From Mytilinidion resinicola (Eukaryota > Ascomycota > Dothideomycetes > Mytilinidiales > Mytilinidiaceae): DNA of 64,000 bases. This document shows, piece by piece, positions 35,041-49,300 of the stretch (position 1 is its first letter; each line of letters begins with the position of its first letter). A program made the translations under genes and the position numbers. The notes beneath the pieces were generated by a model, which did no database searches, was not told where the DNA came from, and was given only the letters and a program-made list of their open reading frames with translations. The stretch lies in contig NW_022985444.1 in NCBI RefSeq assembly GCF_010093595.1, positions 814,654 through 878,653 on the forward strand, in the 5' to 3' direction.

Positions 35041-37500
35041 AATATTTACAGGCCTAATAACACCTAATAGCGGGAAGCTTTATATATTTTACTACTAATC
35101 CTATTCTTTAAATATCTAAAACAGTTAGAGCCTTTAACTTACTAACCCTACTAGTTGTTTCTCTATTACTATTATATTAAACGCATAACGGAGAAGCTAC
35201 TAAGTGCGCACTTGCGGATATAGATTCGATCGTAACCGCGGTTATAATTGCAGGAGGTTATTTATACACTGGGTTGTAATTAATATACTATATAGAGGAG
35301 GTTCTAGCAGTTTATAGTCCGAGTTTTGCATGCATAGAATATGGCGTTTTCCGCAGCCTTAGACAGATATATCCTATAAGCGCGCTAACTGCTGTATATA
35401 TAGGTGAAAATATAGGCTTATAAACGTAGACACCTAGACGCTCTAGCACGCCTAAATTTATTAAGTGCGTTTTAATATTAATAACCTAAATCGGGTGTAT
35501 CTACTAAACCTATAAGGCGGCTAGGCGGGGGCGTAGTTAGATTAAATTAAAGGACTACTATAATCGCGGATTAACAGTATATATATAAGGTAATCCGGAA
35601 CCCAGAAGGGCTATAGATAAAAAGGCACGGGATTTAGGCAATTGCAGCCGCCGGGCATATAACGTATCCTTGCGGAAAGAGCTGCAGACGTGCTATATTA
35701 AGTGGTGCTTAGTTGTTTAGGTGCTTAGCAGGATCTTTATGCGGCCGGCGAATAGTTATAGGTTCTTGCCGCTAATTAGTTGTTTATTCTAAATATTTAC
35801 CTATATATTTTGCTACCTGTGCTATTTACTAGACTAGGAAAACGGAGTAAGTGCGAGTATTTAAGAACCTTATCCCTTATCGGCCGCTATTAACTCTACC
35901 TTTTACCCTTACCTTTTTTAAAAATCTACTAAAAATACCTACTTCTTTATATATTTATTGTCTTACTGTTATATCTGTTACCTAGCCTTAATACCTAAGT
36001 TATAGCTTTGCACCCTATATAATATGCAATAATATAGAATATAGTTAAAATCCGCCTTAAAAACACACGCTAAAATAAGGTAGAAACCTAAAGCTCTATA
36101 CTAAACCCTCTGCTAACCGTAGAGTAAAGTATTTATTTGCCCGCCCGTTTAGAAAGGTTGTAATTCGGAAGCATTTTTTTTATACTTATATCGGCGACTA
36201 TATAAATATTTTTACAAACCACTATTATATTATAGTAGTTTAGGATTAGATAAGTTAGGCGCAGATAAGTGGTAAATTAGCACTAATAACAAGCCAGCAA
36301 TCTGCAATATTCACCTAGAAAAGGCTTACTATTATTATGCTTTTCCTTAAGTGCGTAACTAGTTAACAGTACTAAGTATTTGCGGGTGGAAGTTCCTTAG
36401 TTATCTGTTTCTTAATATTTATTTAAGGTTAAAAAGCTTAATTTTAAGTAAACCTAAGTTAATATAAAATTAAGTATCTAAAAAAAGTCTATTAAATATA
36501 AGCTAAAGCTTAGACCTTAATTATAATCTTCCTTTTACTATCGCCTTCTAAAGGTAAATAATAAATTCCCGGCACAACCTTATTATTGCCTTATTTTATA
36601 AGTAAGTATAACTCTTATCCTTTTATTACTATATTACCTACTATAGTCGGCTTTTCTATTACTTTATTATTGCCTTATTGCAGAGGCGGCTTTTAATAGT
36701 GTTCTAAACCCGTTTTCTTCGCGCGTGTGCGTAAGCGTAGTTCTTATCCTTTCTTTACTATATTCTTTACTATAGTCGGTTTTTCTATTAGGCCAGACGC
36801 TTATAATATATCTGTAAGAGTACTAGGGAACTAATTCTATAATCGGTTAGCAGTAGTAGAGTAGGTTTTAAAGTATATTTACTTACTATTGCTATTAGCA
36901 TATTATATACCTTAGAGTCTTCGCTAGCTAATATATAAGCAGCTGTAAGTTTTTAAAAGTTATTAAGAGCTTTAAATAACTTATCTACTATATATAATAT
37001 TATCTCTACTAACGCAGAAGGCAGTCTAAAGGTATATATAAAAGCTCTTTTTAATACCTTTAAGGCATTTATATTAACCTCTATATTGGAATAAATCTAA
37101 TAAAATATTAGTTATATATAGAGTATTGTAATCCAACTTATATAGAATTCCGGAGGGTACTTAGTTATAGGATTATTCAACAAAAAACAGCCTCTAGAAG
37201 CAATAATTAAACCGGATAAAAAAACTAGTAGACTGGACTAAAAAACCTGCAGACCGGAAGAGAGGTATCCTCTAATCCTATAAGGAAGTGCCTTAGCTAT
37301 TAACTGCACAAGGAATATAAGATAGAAACGCGGTATAGGAACGCAGAAGCCCGAAAAACAGGGGACGAGAACAGCGGTAATATAGAATAAGAGAAGGCAA
37401 ATATATATATTACTAAAGTCGGGCGTTTAGGACAGTAAACGCAAGTCCTACCTATGCCATCGCTTTAATATTAGTACGTATAAGGATAAGAGATAGTGTA
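35041..37500. other. RIP-mutated DNA, unassigned
   Basis: All frames are closed. One plus-strand frame continuous with APH-2 keeps only Gln/Trp-type stops to about 35,700. Near 36,570-36,800 a roughly 170-bp segment repeats imperfectly (CTTATCCTTT, ACTATAGTCGG and TTTTCTATTA recur). No domain recognised. Confidence 0.4.
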
Positions 37501-37504
37501 GAGA

Positions 37505-37720
37505 AAGGCCGTGCGGGAGACTAGCAATTCCGAAATATATTAGCAACAGGGATTGCTGTGTTGTAGGGGGCGGAAGCAGGCCGGAGATCGGTGGAGGAGG
37601 GTCGTGCGGGAGACCAGCAATTCTAAAATATGTCGGCAGCAGGGATTGCTTAGGTTAGAATAATAGACCGTGCGGGAGACCAGTAATTCTAAAATATATC
37701 GGCAAGTACGGAAGCCGGTA
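37505..37720 (+). repeat. Triplicated ~40-bp repeat (CGTGCGGGAGACCAGCAATT)
   Basis: Three spaced copies start near 37,509, 37,592 and 37,669. The first two are followed by AGCA(A/G)CAGGGATTGCT and the third by a diverged spacer. They stand directly in front of the long unassigned frame at 37,800. Copies differ mainly by C/T. Confidence 0.75.
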
Positions 37721-37799
37721 ATCGGTAAGAAGAAAGGCCGTATAGGCCGCTAGCTCTCCGCGTTGCTAGCGCTTCGCCGTTCTAACAGTCGAGTAAGGC

Positions 37800-38930
37800 A
37801 CTGTTTATAACATACTACTCGACTTTCCAGGATAACTAGTAATCTAGACGAAGTCCTTAAAATCCGTTACCTTGTAGATTTTTCCGACTTTAAGCATATA
37901 CTCGATTACTATAGCCTTGCTCTGCGGCGCGCAGAATGCTTTTATTTAATAACGTCTGGGTGGGCATTAGCATGTTTATTCGAATATCTATTAAAGTACT
38001 TTAAGGGCCGCAACGCGCGAAGGAAAATTCGAAAGAATATACTTCTAGTACTAAAGAGAAGTTATCTAAAGGTCTATTAAATTATTTTCCTGCTTGCGAG
38101 TATAATACTATAGAAAGAAATCGACTATCTTCTTTAGGAAGAACTTATTAAATAGATAAATTAACACCTTACTATATCTAAGATTTCTGCAAAATTCCTA
38201 GATAAATTTAAAGACCTCTGCAATAAAGACTTTCCGGCAAATAAAAAAGTGCAGCACTTATAAAATTATGCGTAGTCCTTACTGCAAGAAAGCACTGCTA
38301 ATAGAGCTATAGTTTTTCTAGATCCACGTCCTAATAAAAAGGGTTTCCTTAATATACTATATAATCCTCCTACTAAGTCACCGCAATTAGATTTAGATAA
38401 ACCTACTAAATTACTGTAAGTAAAGTCGGATAAATCCACTAAGTTACCGTAAGTAAAGTTGGATAAATCTAAACCCCCTTTATCTTCTTAAGATATTGTA
38501 ATTCTCCTTTATCTGCGCCCGAAGAACCCGAATCTTCCTAATAATAAACACGTTTAGTATATACCTATACACGTTTCTATAAACAGTATATTTCTAGAGT
38601 CGAATTGCAGTTATAAATATCTAATAATTAGCTTTAAAGTCCTTTTACCCCAATTTATTAAATCTAAAACCAGCTTATTATTCGCAAGAATATAACGCGA
38701 GCCAGTATACTCTATTAAATTTATTACTTATATTAACGACCTTTAACTATACTATATAGCCGTTGCCGGCACTATAGCTAGGGGAAAGTAATTAATAGCG
38801 TAAAAAACAGAAGGCTGTTAATATAGCTAGGTATATAACAGGTATATAATAGGAGTAGTACTGTGCTACTATAATATCCTAATAAAACCTTAGAGGCTAT
38901 TAACTAAGCGAATTAGCCGATGATAATAAC
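37800..38930 (+). pseudogene. Long RIP-decayed reading frame of unknown family
   Basis: One plus-strand frame, counting TAA/TAG as lost Gln/Trp, stays coherent for about 375 codons. It is readable as LDEVLKIRYLVDFSDFKHIL, then YYSLALRRAECFYLITSGWA, then FLDKFKDLCNKDFPANKK. A Lys/Pro/Ser repeat follows (LDKPTKL, SDKSTKL, LDKSKPP, about 38,390-38,475). The first 110 codons have no stop at all. The codon composition looks like a real protein, but I do not recognise the family. It could be a transposon-borne gene or a decayed host gene. Confidence 0.45.
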
Positions 38931-41900
38931 TGCGTTAACACACCCGATTTACAGCACTCCGTTTGTTAAGGATATATCTATATTACTGCAACAGTAATAT
39001 AACTAAGGGGTTCTAGGTACTAATTCCACGTGGGTATATAAGGTCTACAACCCCTTATAGCACAACTTATTATAGTTATTCGATGTCTATAACCCTTTAT
39101 AGCACGGCTAGAAGGCTGCTTATAGTTAGCCGTATTATAATAACAGAGGGGCAAATTCGACTTAGTTATATAAACCTTTCTAGTAAGTAGTTTTCGATAT
39201 TCTATAGCACCCTAGGTGTTATAAGGTTCTTTATCCCAGCTATATTATATAACTATATACTATTCCATAACTTTATTTATATTAGCACAAATTTCCAACC
39301 TAGAAAAGCTAGTATTCTATACGAAAATAATTATAGGCACAGTAAGATCTAACTAATCCGGTGTTCTAATCTTACGAATCTAAGCCTTTTTATCCGTTGT
39401 GTCCTTAATATACTATCCGGAGAGTTTTTTTTTCTCTTTTTTTAATACGCCTTGCGGTTAGGATAGCTGTATATTAACTTAACTTATAGCAAAATATACA
39501 GTTCTAATATCCTATTTTATAATAAAGTTAGCAAATAATACTATTTATAGTTATGCTAGGAGGTATATAATAAACGTAACCTATTTTTATAAGCTCGTTA
39601 CCTAAATCCTTAACTAGCGTTGCGCTGGTTGCTTTATTAAGCGTTACGCCTAGTATTATATAGTAACTTATAGATATCGATTTTATCTACCGCAGAGGCA
39701 GTAACTGCTATTATACTTAGTTCCCTAAATCGATAATAATCTATATATAGATGCACCTTTCTTTAATACTTTAATCTAAAAAAAAACCTAAAATATTGCT
39801 ATTATAAAACCTGTAATAACGTGGCGTTACGAAGTAAGAGGCTGTTACGCGCTCGAGTATTCTGTATCCGAATTTGTTTCGGAAGAAAATCGGAGAAACT
39901 CGGCCTCCGCGTGCCCAGCCTTAGTTGCTTCGCGGCAGATACCGCGTTGGCTTTGTTAGGTAACAGAATATATAACTATAGATAAATAACTACCTAGCAC
40001 GTGATTATAAGTAGGGTCGCTTACATCGGTATATTTTAACGGTTCCACCTAATTCTCTTTCTAATTCCAATTATAGTATAATATAATATTCGCTGGAAAA
40101 GCTTCCGTTTTTTCCTAGTTTATCTTAGCCGACTTTTATAGACGGGTGGCCGTACTTAAGTTCTATATATATACTACCACCTGCGCGCATCTAAAAATAA
40201 AAGAGGGATACTAGGAATAAGCTATTAGTTAATTCCTTAAGCTCTAAATAAATAGGACGTCTAAAGGGGTAACAGGGTCCCGCAGAGCGCTACTAGCACG
40301 GAGTAATTAGCCTATACGCCCTGTATAATAAGTAGCGTTTTAAATATAGGCTACTTTTACAGCCTCGCCGCTTCTAAATATAAGATATAGCTTACTAATA
40401 GCGGATTATCCCGTAATCTCGCCTAAACCAAGTCTATTTATATCTAAACCGGGATATAATAGCAAGATATAATATAGTTTTAAGTATTACTTTACCGGGT
40501 TGCAGGTGGCAACTGCCCTCTGGACTATATTATTTTATACTAATACTAACTCCTATCCTGTAGCAGGCGTTTTAATACTAATCTTATTTTAATATACTTA
40601 ATATAACTTCTATACTATATTATAGAATTCTAATATAGGCGCAAAAAAAGTTAAGCTATTAATATTCTAAAATAAGTTATTATGCCTTTAGGGGCTGCTG
40701 CGAATATACTTAGCAACTAACGCCTAAAAAGGTTGTAAATAGTATATAAAATAGTATTCTCTTTTACTAGCTAGCTTTAATATCTATAGCCGCTAAGAGT
40801 TAGCTATATTAGAAGAAATACGTAGCAACTAGTAAGTATAACACGCGATATAACCTAGATATATATTACCTTATACTAACTATAAGTAAGTAATTAGATT
40901 TTAGGAATAGCTTTATTATACTAATAATAGAACAGCTCTGCAGGTTAAACGCGGGCGGAGGACTAGGAAGTAGATTAAATCTCTCGGGAGCTAGTCTATA
41001 AAGCTCTAGCAAAGAAACTAGCGGCTAAAAACTAAGTACTAGCAGCTAAATAATAAGAACAAGCGGTTAAGCGCTAAGAATAAGCATCTAAGTAATAAAA
41101 ATTAGCGGCTGGACGCTGCGGTCTAGGAGCTAAGCGATGAGATTTATATACTTAAAAAAGCGGTATATCTACGGCAAGGACCGGATAAGTAAGACAGCTA
41201 GAAAGCATTATAACTTCTTACGCAAAGTTTTACCTTTATTATTATAAGTTGTAAGTCTTATATTAGATCTTCTATAGTTAATTATACTTTTATAAAATAA
41301 GTGTCTAACTAAACTATACAGTACCTTATCTATTAATATAGATAAAGGTTAAGCGGAGGAATACGCTAGTTTTATAATCTAAGGCTTTATAAAGTTTTGC
41401 TAAATTTCTTTTTATATAAATATTAGGATACAGAATAGACTTTACTTATAGCTCTTTAACGTGTATATTAAAATTGCGGATAGACTAAGAAACGGCGTTT
41501 AAGGAAATAGGGGGAGAGGTCCTTTTTTTTAGGAGAGCGTTAGCAATTAAATAAATAAATCTATAAAAGTAGCAAGGGTAAAAAGAATAGATACTTTAGC
41601 TATTATATAAGAAATTTAGAAGTTTAGTATAGTATAGGCTGCAGTGCAGAGGCAAGTAGAGGCCTATACACGCTTGCGCTCGCCTATTTACTTTACTAGA
41701 ACCTTCTACTATATTTTAGGTACTTGCTATTTCGCCATAATAATTAATAATAGAAGGTGGAGAGCTATATTTTTATTATTGTAACCTACCCTACTAAACG
41801 CAGCTAAGCTAAGTAGATTAATTAAGCATTCCGGCGCGGAATAAATGCGAGCCTAGCGCGCTTAGTAGACCCTAACCTATCTACCTATTATTATATCTCT

Positions 41901-42068
41901 CTATTAACCTATAGTATCTCTACTCTTTTCTAATACTTCTACCTAAATATTCGAAAAAATCTCTCTATTATATAGAAGTAAGCTTAGTAAGTTAGGCACT
42001 AAAGCTTTAGTAAATATATCTAACGCTAACTTTAATATCTTTTAAAGCTGCACTATTTTTCTAGCTAC
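38931..42068. other. RIP-mutated DNA, unassigned
   Basis: No complete frame. A patch near 39,811-39,966 starts TGTAATAACGTGG and ends GGTAACA, is GC-rich and could be a small LTR; no partner was found. A plus-strand frame near 40,990-41,170 gives a coiled-coil-like segment with repeated asparagine (NNKNKRLSAKNKHLSNKN). Otherwise nothing recognised. The right end is the TAA target of the Harbinger element. Confidence 0.4.
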
Positions 42069-43433
42069 TAAGGAGCTGTTCGGTCGCACCGCCTTTAAGT
42101 TTAAACTCGAGCTTGTTTTACCCACGCTAATTACCTGCCGGCGTAGAATAGCGCGTTGCTAGCAGCAGTTAGCCGGACCAGCTAACTCGGAGTTATAGAA
42201 CTCGAAATTAGGCTACTGTTCGGTTCTGGTGTTATATAGCGCAGGCCTTAGCACCGCGCAGAAACTTTAACCTTATTAAATAGGCTAATTTTTATATATA
42301 ATTATTCGTTCCTAGTATTATATAATATTAAATCGTTAAACCCGCGTTAGTAATAGGACGCCGGCGTCTATAGCAGAGCCTACCGCTATACTACTAGTAG
42401 ACTCTGCTATTGCATCTATAGTTGCGCTTAAAGCTATTACTACTATTCTACTTATTAGTTTACTAGTAAAGAGGAAAAGGGTTAAAACAGCTTATGCACT
42501 TGCATCGCTATTCCCTTCGCCTACGCCTTCTCCTCCTCCTATTGCTATAACTCGCTGTAGTAAGGCGCTTAAGTAGTTGGACGATATAGTAATAGCTATA
42601 TATAATAGCCTGCTTAAAGGCGTAAATATAGGCCTCTATACGCAGAGCGGTTACTATTCTAGATGCTAGCAAATTGCAATTAAAAAAGTTTAAGCAGTTA
42701 TAATACAGCTAATTAAACTTACGCAGATAAAGTTAAAGTAAGCGGACGGGCGGAGGCTCTAGCAGAGCTAGTAGCCTTATTATAATTACTCCGGCTAGAG
42801 TATTATAGAAAAGGGTATACCTGTTTCTAACTCTAAAGTTATAGAGGCTAACTTTCTATAGAATAAATCGCATTATAGATAGCACTATAAGGCGCCTTTT
42901 GCGTATAAGCAGATATATACTTTTTTTAAAGAGATTATAGCAATAGGGTAGTATAGTTAAACTGCTTAACAGGCGCGTAAAAGCCTGCGCAGTAATACAG
43001 AGAAGGCTAATATAGAAAAGGCCGCTATAAAGAAAAAAAAGAAAAAAAAGGTATTAGCTAAAGAGGTAGATAATAAGGAGAATAGTAGTAATATAGAGCT
43101 GCCGCGAACTGCTACTACTATACTATTAGTTTTTAGTTTAGTAGTATAAAAAGGGTCTACTTTATTATCTCGCCCTTCTCCTATTTTTTCTGTATTCTCT
43201 TAGTTATCTACTCTAGTTACTGCTACTGCAATAATACTACGCCTATTAGCCACGCCTAGGCCGCCGGTTATACCTACGCCTAGGCTGTTATCGATTGCCC
43301 TGTAAAAATAGGTAGCAGAAGCATTAGCTTATAGTGCAGAAGAGGCTGTAAAAGGGAAGTATTTAAAAAAGCTTACTATTACAGAATTAATAGCGGAGAT
43401 TTCTAAGAAGATTATAGCCTTAAGGCATCTAAT

Positions 43434-43968
43434 TATTATAACCCGCAATATAAATAACCCGAGCGTAGAGGTACTTACGGAAATAAGTAAGTAGATAAAA
43501 CTAATTATATAGAACTAGGTTATAGAACTAAGGGGGTTATATATAGAACGTATAGGGATCCTAGATTCTCCTATAAACTGTTAGTAGATAGGAATAATCT
43601 AAAAATAGGATATTATAAAAACAGGGTTATATAATAGCTTATTAAGCTTATAGAGAGAAGTAAGTATAGAGCTAAGCGAGCGCTTATTAGGCTTAAGGCG
43701 CTCGAGGGCTACGAGCTCTAAAAGCAGAATAAGTAAACGGATTTTATAGGACGGACTTCTTATATATAAAAACGCTTCTTTGCATAGATAGGAACCTTAT
43801 ATTTAACTTAAAACTTTAATACTATCTATTAGAAGTAACAACCCCGTTTTATACCTAAGATTAATCTTACCTTACCTTTTAAAGACTATTACACCCTAAT
43901 AACAACTTAACCTATACCCTGCCTTAGTGTATAATACTTAGAAGGTATAGAAGAAACGACCTGTTATA
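43434..43968 (+). repeat. 5' LTR of family B element (535 bp)
   Basis: Starts TATTATAACCCGCAATA and ends ACGACCTGTTATA. It is the most RIP-altered of the four family B LTRs in the window. Confidence 0.92.
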
Positions 43969-43974
43969 CTTTAA

Positions 43975-45700
43975 ACACCGCTATATTAAAAAAGTCGCAT
44001 ATAAACGATTAATTAAAATAGCCCTACTAACCCCTTCGGGTAGTATAACTGCTAGACTAACCCTAACTATAACTAAAGTAGTAATATATATACAGGCGTT
44101 GCTTATATAAATACAAATACTAGAAAAAGCTAGTAATACTAAGAATAAAGAGATTATAGCCCTATAGGGAAATCTCTAGACTATTTAAAAAAAGCTTACT
44201 ACTACTAAAGTAGTTAGCTATAGAGGCTATAAGATAAATAAACCCGAAAAGTTTACTAGTAATAGAGGAACCTTATAAGTATTTATAACGCAGATAAGAC
44301 TATACCTGCGCATAAACTAGGGCAACCTCGAATTTAAATTAGATAAGGTCTGCATAGCAGCCACCTTTTTAAAGAAAGAAGCGTTTAACTAGTTTAACCT
44401 AATGCTTACAGACTAGCTCGGCAATACTAACGCGGACGATTAGAAACTAGAAACTAATATTATATTTAGCAACTATAAATGCTTTAAGTTAGTACTCTAA
44501 ATAACCTTTAGAGACACTAATAAAGAGCGGACAGTAGAATAAAAAATTGCAGTTTTAAAGCAGAAGGGCTTAACTAGCCGCTATACTTTAGAATTTATAT
44601 AAATCGCGTCTAAGCTATTATAGGGAGATAAAGCTCTGCAAGTATAATACTATAGAGGTCTTAAAGAAAATGTTAAAAATAAAATTGTATAAGGCGAGAG
44701 GCCTCTAATACTCTATAAACTTAAGAAAATAGCAATATAGATTAATAGTTAATAGTATAAGCAATAACTAGAACGGGCAGATAAAAAGGAACTTTATTCC
44801 TACGCCTAACTAGCTAGACTAAAACTAAAAGTAACTAATTACAACTATAGAGATCGTATAGAGATCGATATTATAAAACAACGTAATAACTAAAAGGGTA
44901 GACTAATTACCGATAAAGAGAGGCAAGATAAAAAGTGCAACAGCGCATGCCTATTATACGGAGAATAAGAACACTTCGCAAATAAGTACTCTAGGAACAC
45001 CCGAACAGCAGCCGTTATAATAAAGCTAAATATAGACCGCCACAATTCTATATTATAGACCGCGTGCTATAATAATAACTACTTTACCTATTAGTTAGAT
45101 AAGTAGGCAATAGGGTACTATCTAACGTAAAGGGCGAAAGAACGTACTATTACTATAATAAGGAACGAAAAGTATAACAGCAACTCTATAGATAACTACT
45201 ATACGGATATAGAAGTTAAGAGTATAGAAATCGACTACCTATTAGAGACGGATAAGGCGTTCTAGATAATTAGACCGCGATTAGAACCCTAGAACAACGT
45301 ACCCGAGCTATAGAATAATAGCAAAACCGAGTTACTAAACACGGAAGTATAGGTTAATAGGGTTATAGCTATATACGAGCAAAGCGCAAGAGAAATTCTC
45401 GCACGCCTTAATAAGGGACAAAAAGCGTAAGAGGCTAAAAACGCTACAGCGGGCGCAGAGCTAAGAGTACTAGCTAGTTACTAATTCCTAAAAGCTATAG
45501 GAAAAGTTATAGAATAACTCGCCAGAGAAAAAGAAGTAAGAATAGCCGCAGCCGCAGGGATATTAACAACAGCAACTATTAGCGCAGAAACCTGCGCAGG
45601 ATTAGATATATTAGAAGGCCTAAGCTGTAATATCTAGTAAAAACTGGACAATAAATTACCTATTAAGGATAGTAAGAAGTACTATAATAGTAATAAAAAC
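43975..45700 (+). pseudogene. Gag of family B element, RIP-degraded
   Basis: A plus-strand frame with Gln/Trp-type stops. It has a capsid-like part around 44,230-44,760 (KINKPEKFT near 44,240) and a zinc knuckle at about 44,936-44,992 reading KCNSACLLYGE*EHFANK, with Cys now Tyr and Gly lost. Acidic and Lys/Gln-rich linkers follow. Confidence 0.7.
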
Positions 45701-46329
45701 CGCGAACTAGAAAAATAGTCTAGTAACGGAGAATTTAGTATTAGACTAGAGCGAGAACCGCTAAAGCTATATAAAAGGCAAACCGAGATTAAGATCTATA
45801 GAGCTTTATACTCTATTAGTAAAATAGGTGTCTATAGTAAGGAAAATAAATAGCTGGATAGAAACCACCTACTTTATAGATAGATATCTTAGGTATCGTG
45901 TATTAAAGATAAATACAACAAGCACGTAATATATAAAAAACATCGCGGATAGTACCTATATCGGATAAAATATTATATTATTACGCAACTAGTACTGTTT
46001 AAGGAAATAGAACACTATATTATAGGTAAGAAAAATAAACTTATAGAAGTAGCTACTATAGTTCTAGACCCTTAGTACCTAATAGAATATAGGAAAGGTA
46101 AAAACTAGCGAATATATTACTAGGACTTATATTTAGTATATTGCGAAACAAAACACGCGAACTATTAGCTATAAAAACAGCTAAAAAACGAGCAGGCGCT
46201 TAAGCAACAGAACGGCCAGAGCAGCCAAGAATAAGGTCCTACGGAGCAGCCACGGACGAAGGAATATAAACCGCGACTATTACTACTCTGGTGGGAAAAG
46301 CCTACATCGCAAAGAAAAAAAAAACCCCG

Positions 46330-49300
46330 GTAATACAGCCTAACTCTATTCCTATTTAGAACTATAGATACGTAATCCTATTAGTTAAAATTAGTAGAAA
46401 CCCGGTAAGAGCACTGCTAGATAGTAGCGCGCAGGGAAATTTTATATTCTATAACTTTATTAGAAGAAACCGGATTTCTTAGTAATAGAAAAATAGACTG
46501 TATAGACTATATATAGTAGATAGCACACCCGTATAACACGGTAATAGGCAGGTAACTATAGAAACTCGACCAGGTATTATATAAATTAAAGAATATAGAA
46601 AAACTATTAGTATAGATATAACTAATATAGTAAAATATAATATAATCTTAGGTATACTATAGCTAAAGCAGTATAACCCCTAAGTCGATTAGAAGTCTAG
46701 TATAGTAAGGATCTAATTAGAAAGCAGACTAAAAAGTACCCTGCGCTAGGATAAGCCTAAGCAAAAATAAGATATTAATATATATACCTTAAAAGGTAAA
46801 AAAGCCTAAAAAGAAAATAAGGCAGTAAGCTAATAGTAGCCTAGACCCCTAAGCAGCCGGCAGCTAGCTAAGGCAGTAAAAGCACTAAACGTGCTAGAAG
46901 AATATAATAAATTTAAAGGAATTTTTATAGAGAAGGTTTAGAATATACTACTAAAGCACTAACCTTAGGATTACTATATTCCCTTAGTACTAGGCGAATA
47001 ACCGCAGTTTAAACTAATCTATTTACTAGCCTAGAGCGAGCTAGAAGTGCTGGAAAAATACCTGGAAAAGAACCTAAAGCAAGGATTTATTAGACTATTA
47101 AAATTACCCGCAGGTTACCCTATAATATTTATCCTAAAACTAAACAGTAAGCTATACCTTTATATAGACTATAGGTAACTAAACAAGATTATAATTAAAA
47201 ACCGCTATTTATTACTTTTAATTTCCAAACTTAAAAACTAACTATATAAAGCTAAGTACTTTATAAAAATAGACCTATATAAAGAGTACTATTTAATTAG
47301 GATAAAAGAAAAAGAAGAGTAGAAGACAGCTTTTAGAATTTAATACGGACACTTTAAGTATATAGTAATACCGTTCGGGCTTACTAATGCGCTAGCAATA
47401 TTCTAAGTAGTAGTTAACTTAGTACTAAAAGGCTACTTAAATCGGTTTACAGTAGTATACCTTAATAATATCCTTATATACTTAAAAACGCTAAGTAAAC
47501 ACAGGATATATATGTAAAAGGTGCTTAAAAAACTTAAAAAATACAACCTTATAGTAAACCCGGATAAGTATAAGTTCTATAGGCAGAGAGTTAGATTCCT
47601 AGGATACGTTATTAGTCTAGGATAGATTAAGATAGAAAAAGGCAAGGTGTTTTCTATCTAAAAATAGCTAGAGCCCGCGAATTTAAAGGAACTATAGTTG
47701 TTTCTAGGGTTAGCTAATTACTATAGGCAGTTTATTAAAGGCTACTCGAAAATTATAAAGCTACTTATAAGGCTTACTAAAAAGGATATTAAGTATAGAT
47801 AGACCTTAAAAGCGCAGAGCGTATTTAATAAACTAAAAGCACGGTTTACTTTAAAACTAGTATTAGCAATTTTTAATCTATAGAAACTAGTTACTATTAA
47901 AAGCAATATATTAGATAAAGCATTAGGAGCAATACTTAACTAACTAGATAAATAAGGGAAACTACACCTTATAGCGTTCTACTTATAGAAGCTAAGCCTA
48001 GCTAAGCTAAACTATAATATCTATAATAAGGAACTGCTAGCTATAGTAGAAGTATTTAGTTAGTAAAAAGTTTACCTTAAAAAAGCGGTATATATAATAC
48101 AGGTATACACGGACTATAAGAATTTAATATACTTTACTATAACTAAGGAGTTAAATAGAAAATAGGTAAAATAGTTAGAGAAACTAGGAACCTTTAATTT
48201 TAGGATTATATACTAAAAGGGATCTAAAAACGCTTATATAGACGTATTTAGCCGAAGGCCGGACTATATAAAAGGAGCCGGAAAAACCAGGCAGTTTATA
48301 CTTAGGAAGAAAAGTCTAGAAACCTTTAAATTTAACTATATATAAGCAGCAGCTGCTTATAGGTTTAAGGATAACAAGTAGTATAAATAAATTAAGGCAG
48401 CTTAGAAACTAGATTAAAAGAGCCGGGATTTAGCAGGTTATAACTAGCAAAGTTTGCGCCCAGAACCTATAAACTAAGAATATAGAGAAATCTAGGACAG
48501 TATTATTACCTTATAGAATAGGATATTTATACCTAAAACCTTATAAAAAGAGCTTATTAAGAAATTCTATAGTACACTAATACACGGGCACTAGGGAGTA
48601 GAAAAAACACGGGAAAGAATTGCAAGGATATTCTACTTTCCTGGACTCCGGAAACTAACAGAGAAAATTATATATAAATGCGAGTGCGCAAAGAATAAGT
48701 TAGTATAACACGCACCGTACGGACTAATAAAGAGTCCCTCTATACCGGAAAAAGTATAGGAATTTATTATATAGGACTTTATAGTTAAGCTACTATAGTT
48801 TATTAAACCTATAATAGGTATAAAGTATAATATAATATTAGTAGTTACAAACTAACTAACTAAATATATATACTTTATCCCCTACTAAAAAGTATTAATA
48901 GTAGAAAATCTAGCCTACGCTTTTTTAAAGTACGTTGTTAGCAACTATAGGCTATTCCAGGAAATAATTTCAGACTAAAATAAGCTCTTTATATCGAAAT
49001 TCTAGCAGACCCTTACCGCATAACTAGGAACAAAGTATAAGCTTTCTACGGCATTTTACCCTTAAACGGACAGGTAAACAGAAAGGCTTAATTAGACTTT
49101 AGAATAGTACCTATAATACTATATTAACTATAGGCAGGATAATTAGGTGTTACTGCTACTAATAGCCTAGTTCGCCTATAATAGTATATCTATAGAAATA
49201 ATAAAGGTATCGCCCTTTTTTATAAACTATAGTTTTAATCTAAAGGCGTATTAAAAACCCTAACTTAGCAGTATAAGGGCCTAGAAGGCACTGCTATTAG

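Noticed and set aside
35000..36000. Possible DUF3435-type tyrosine recombinase, which would hint at a Starship
   Set aside because: A phrase like KVIRNPEG near 35,590 was suggestive, but no catalytic R...H-x-x-R...Y arrangement could be read, and no boundaries or cargo pattern support a Starship.
39811..39966. Small LTR-like unit starting TGTAATAACG and ending GGTAACA
   Set aside because: No second copy, target duplication or purine tract was found in the window; left as an unassigned patch.
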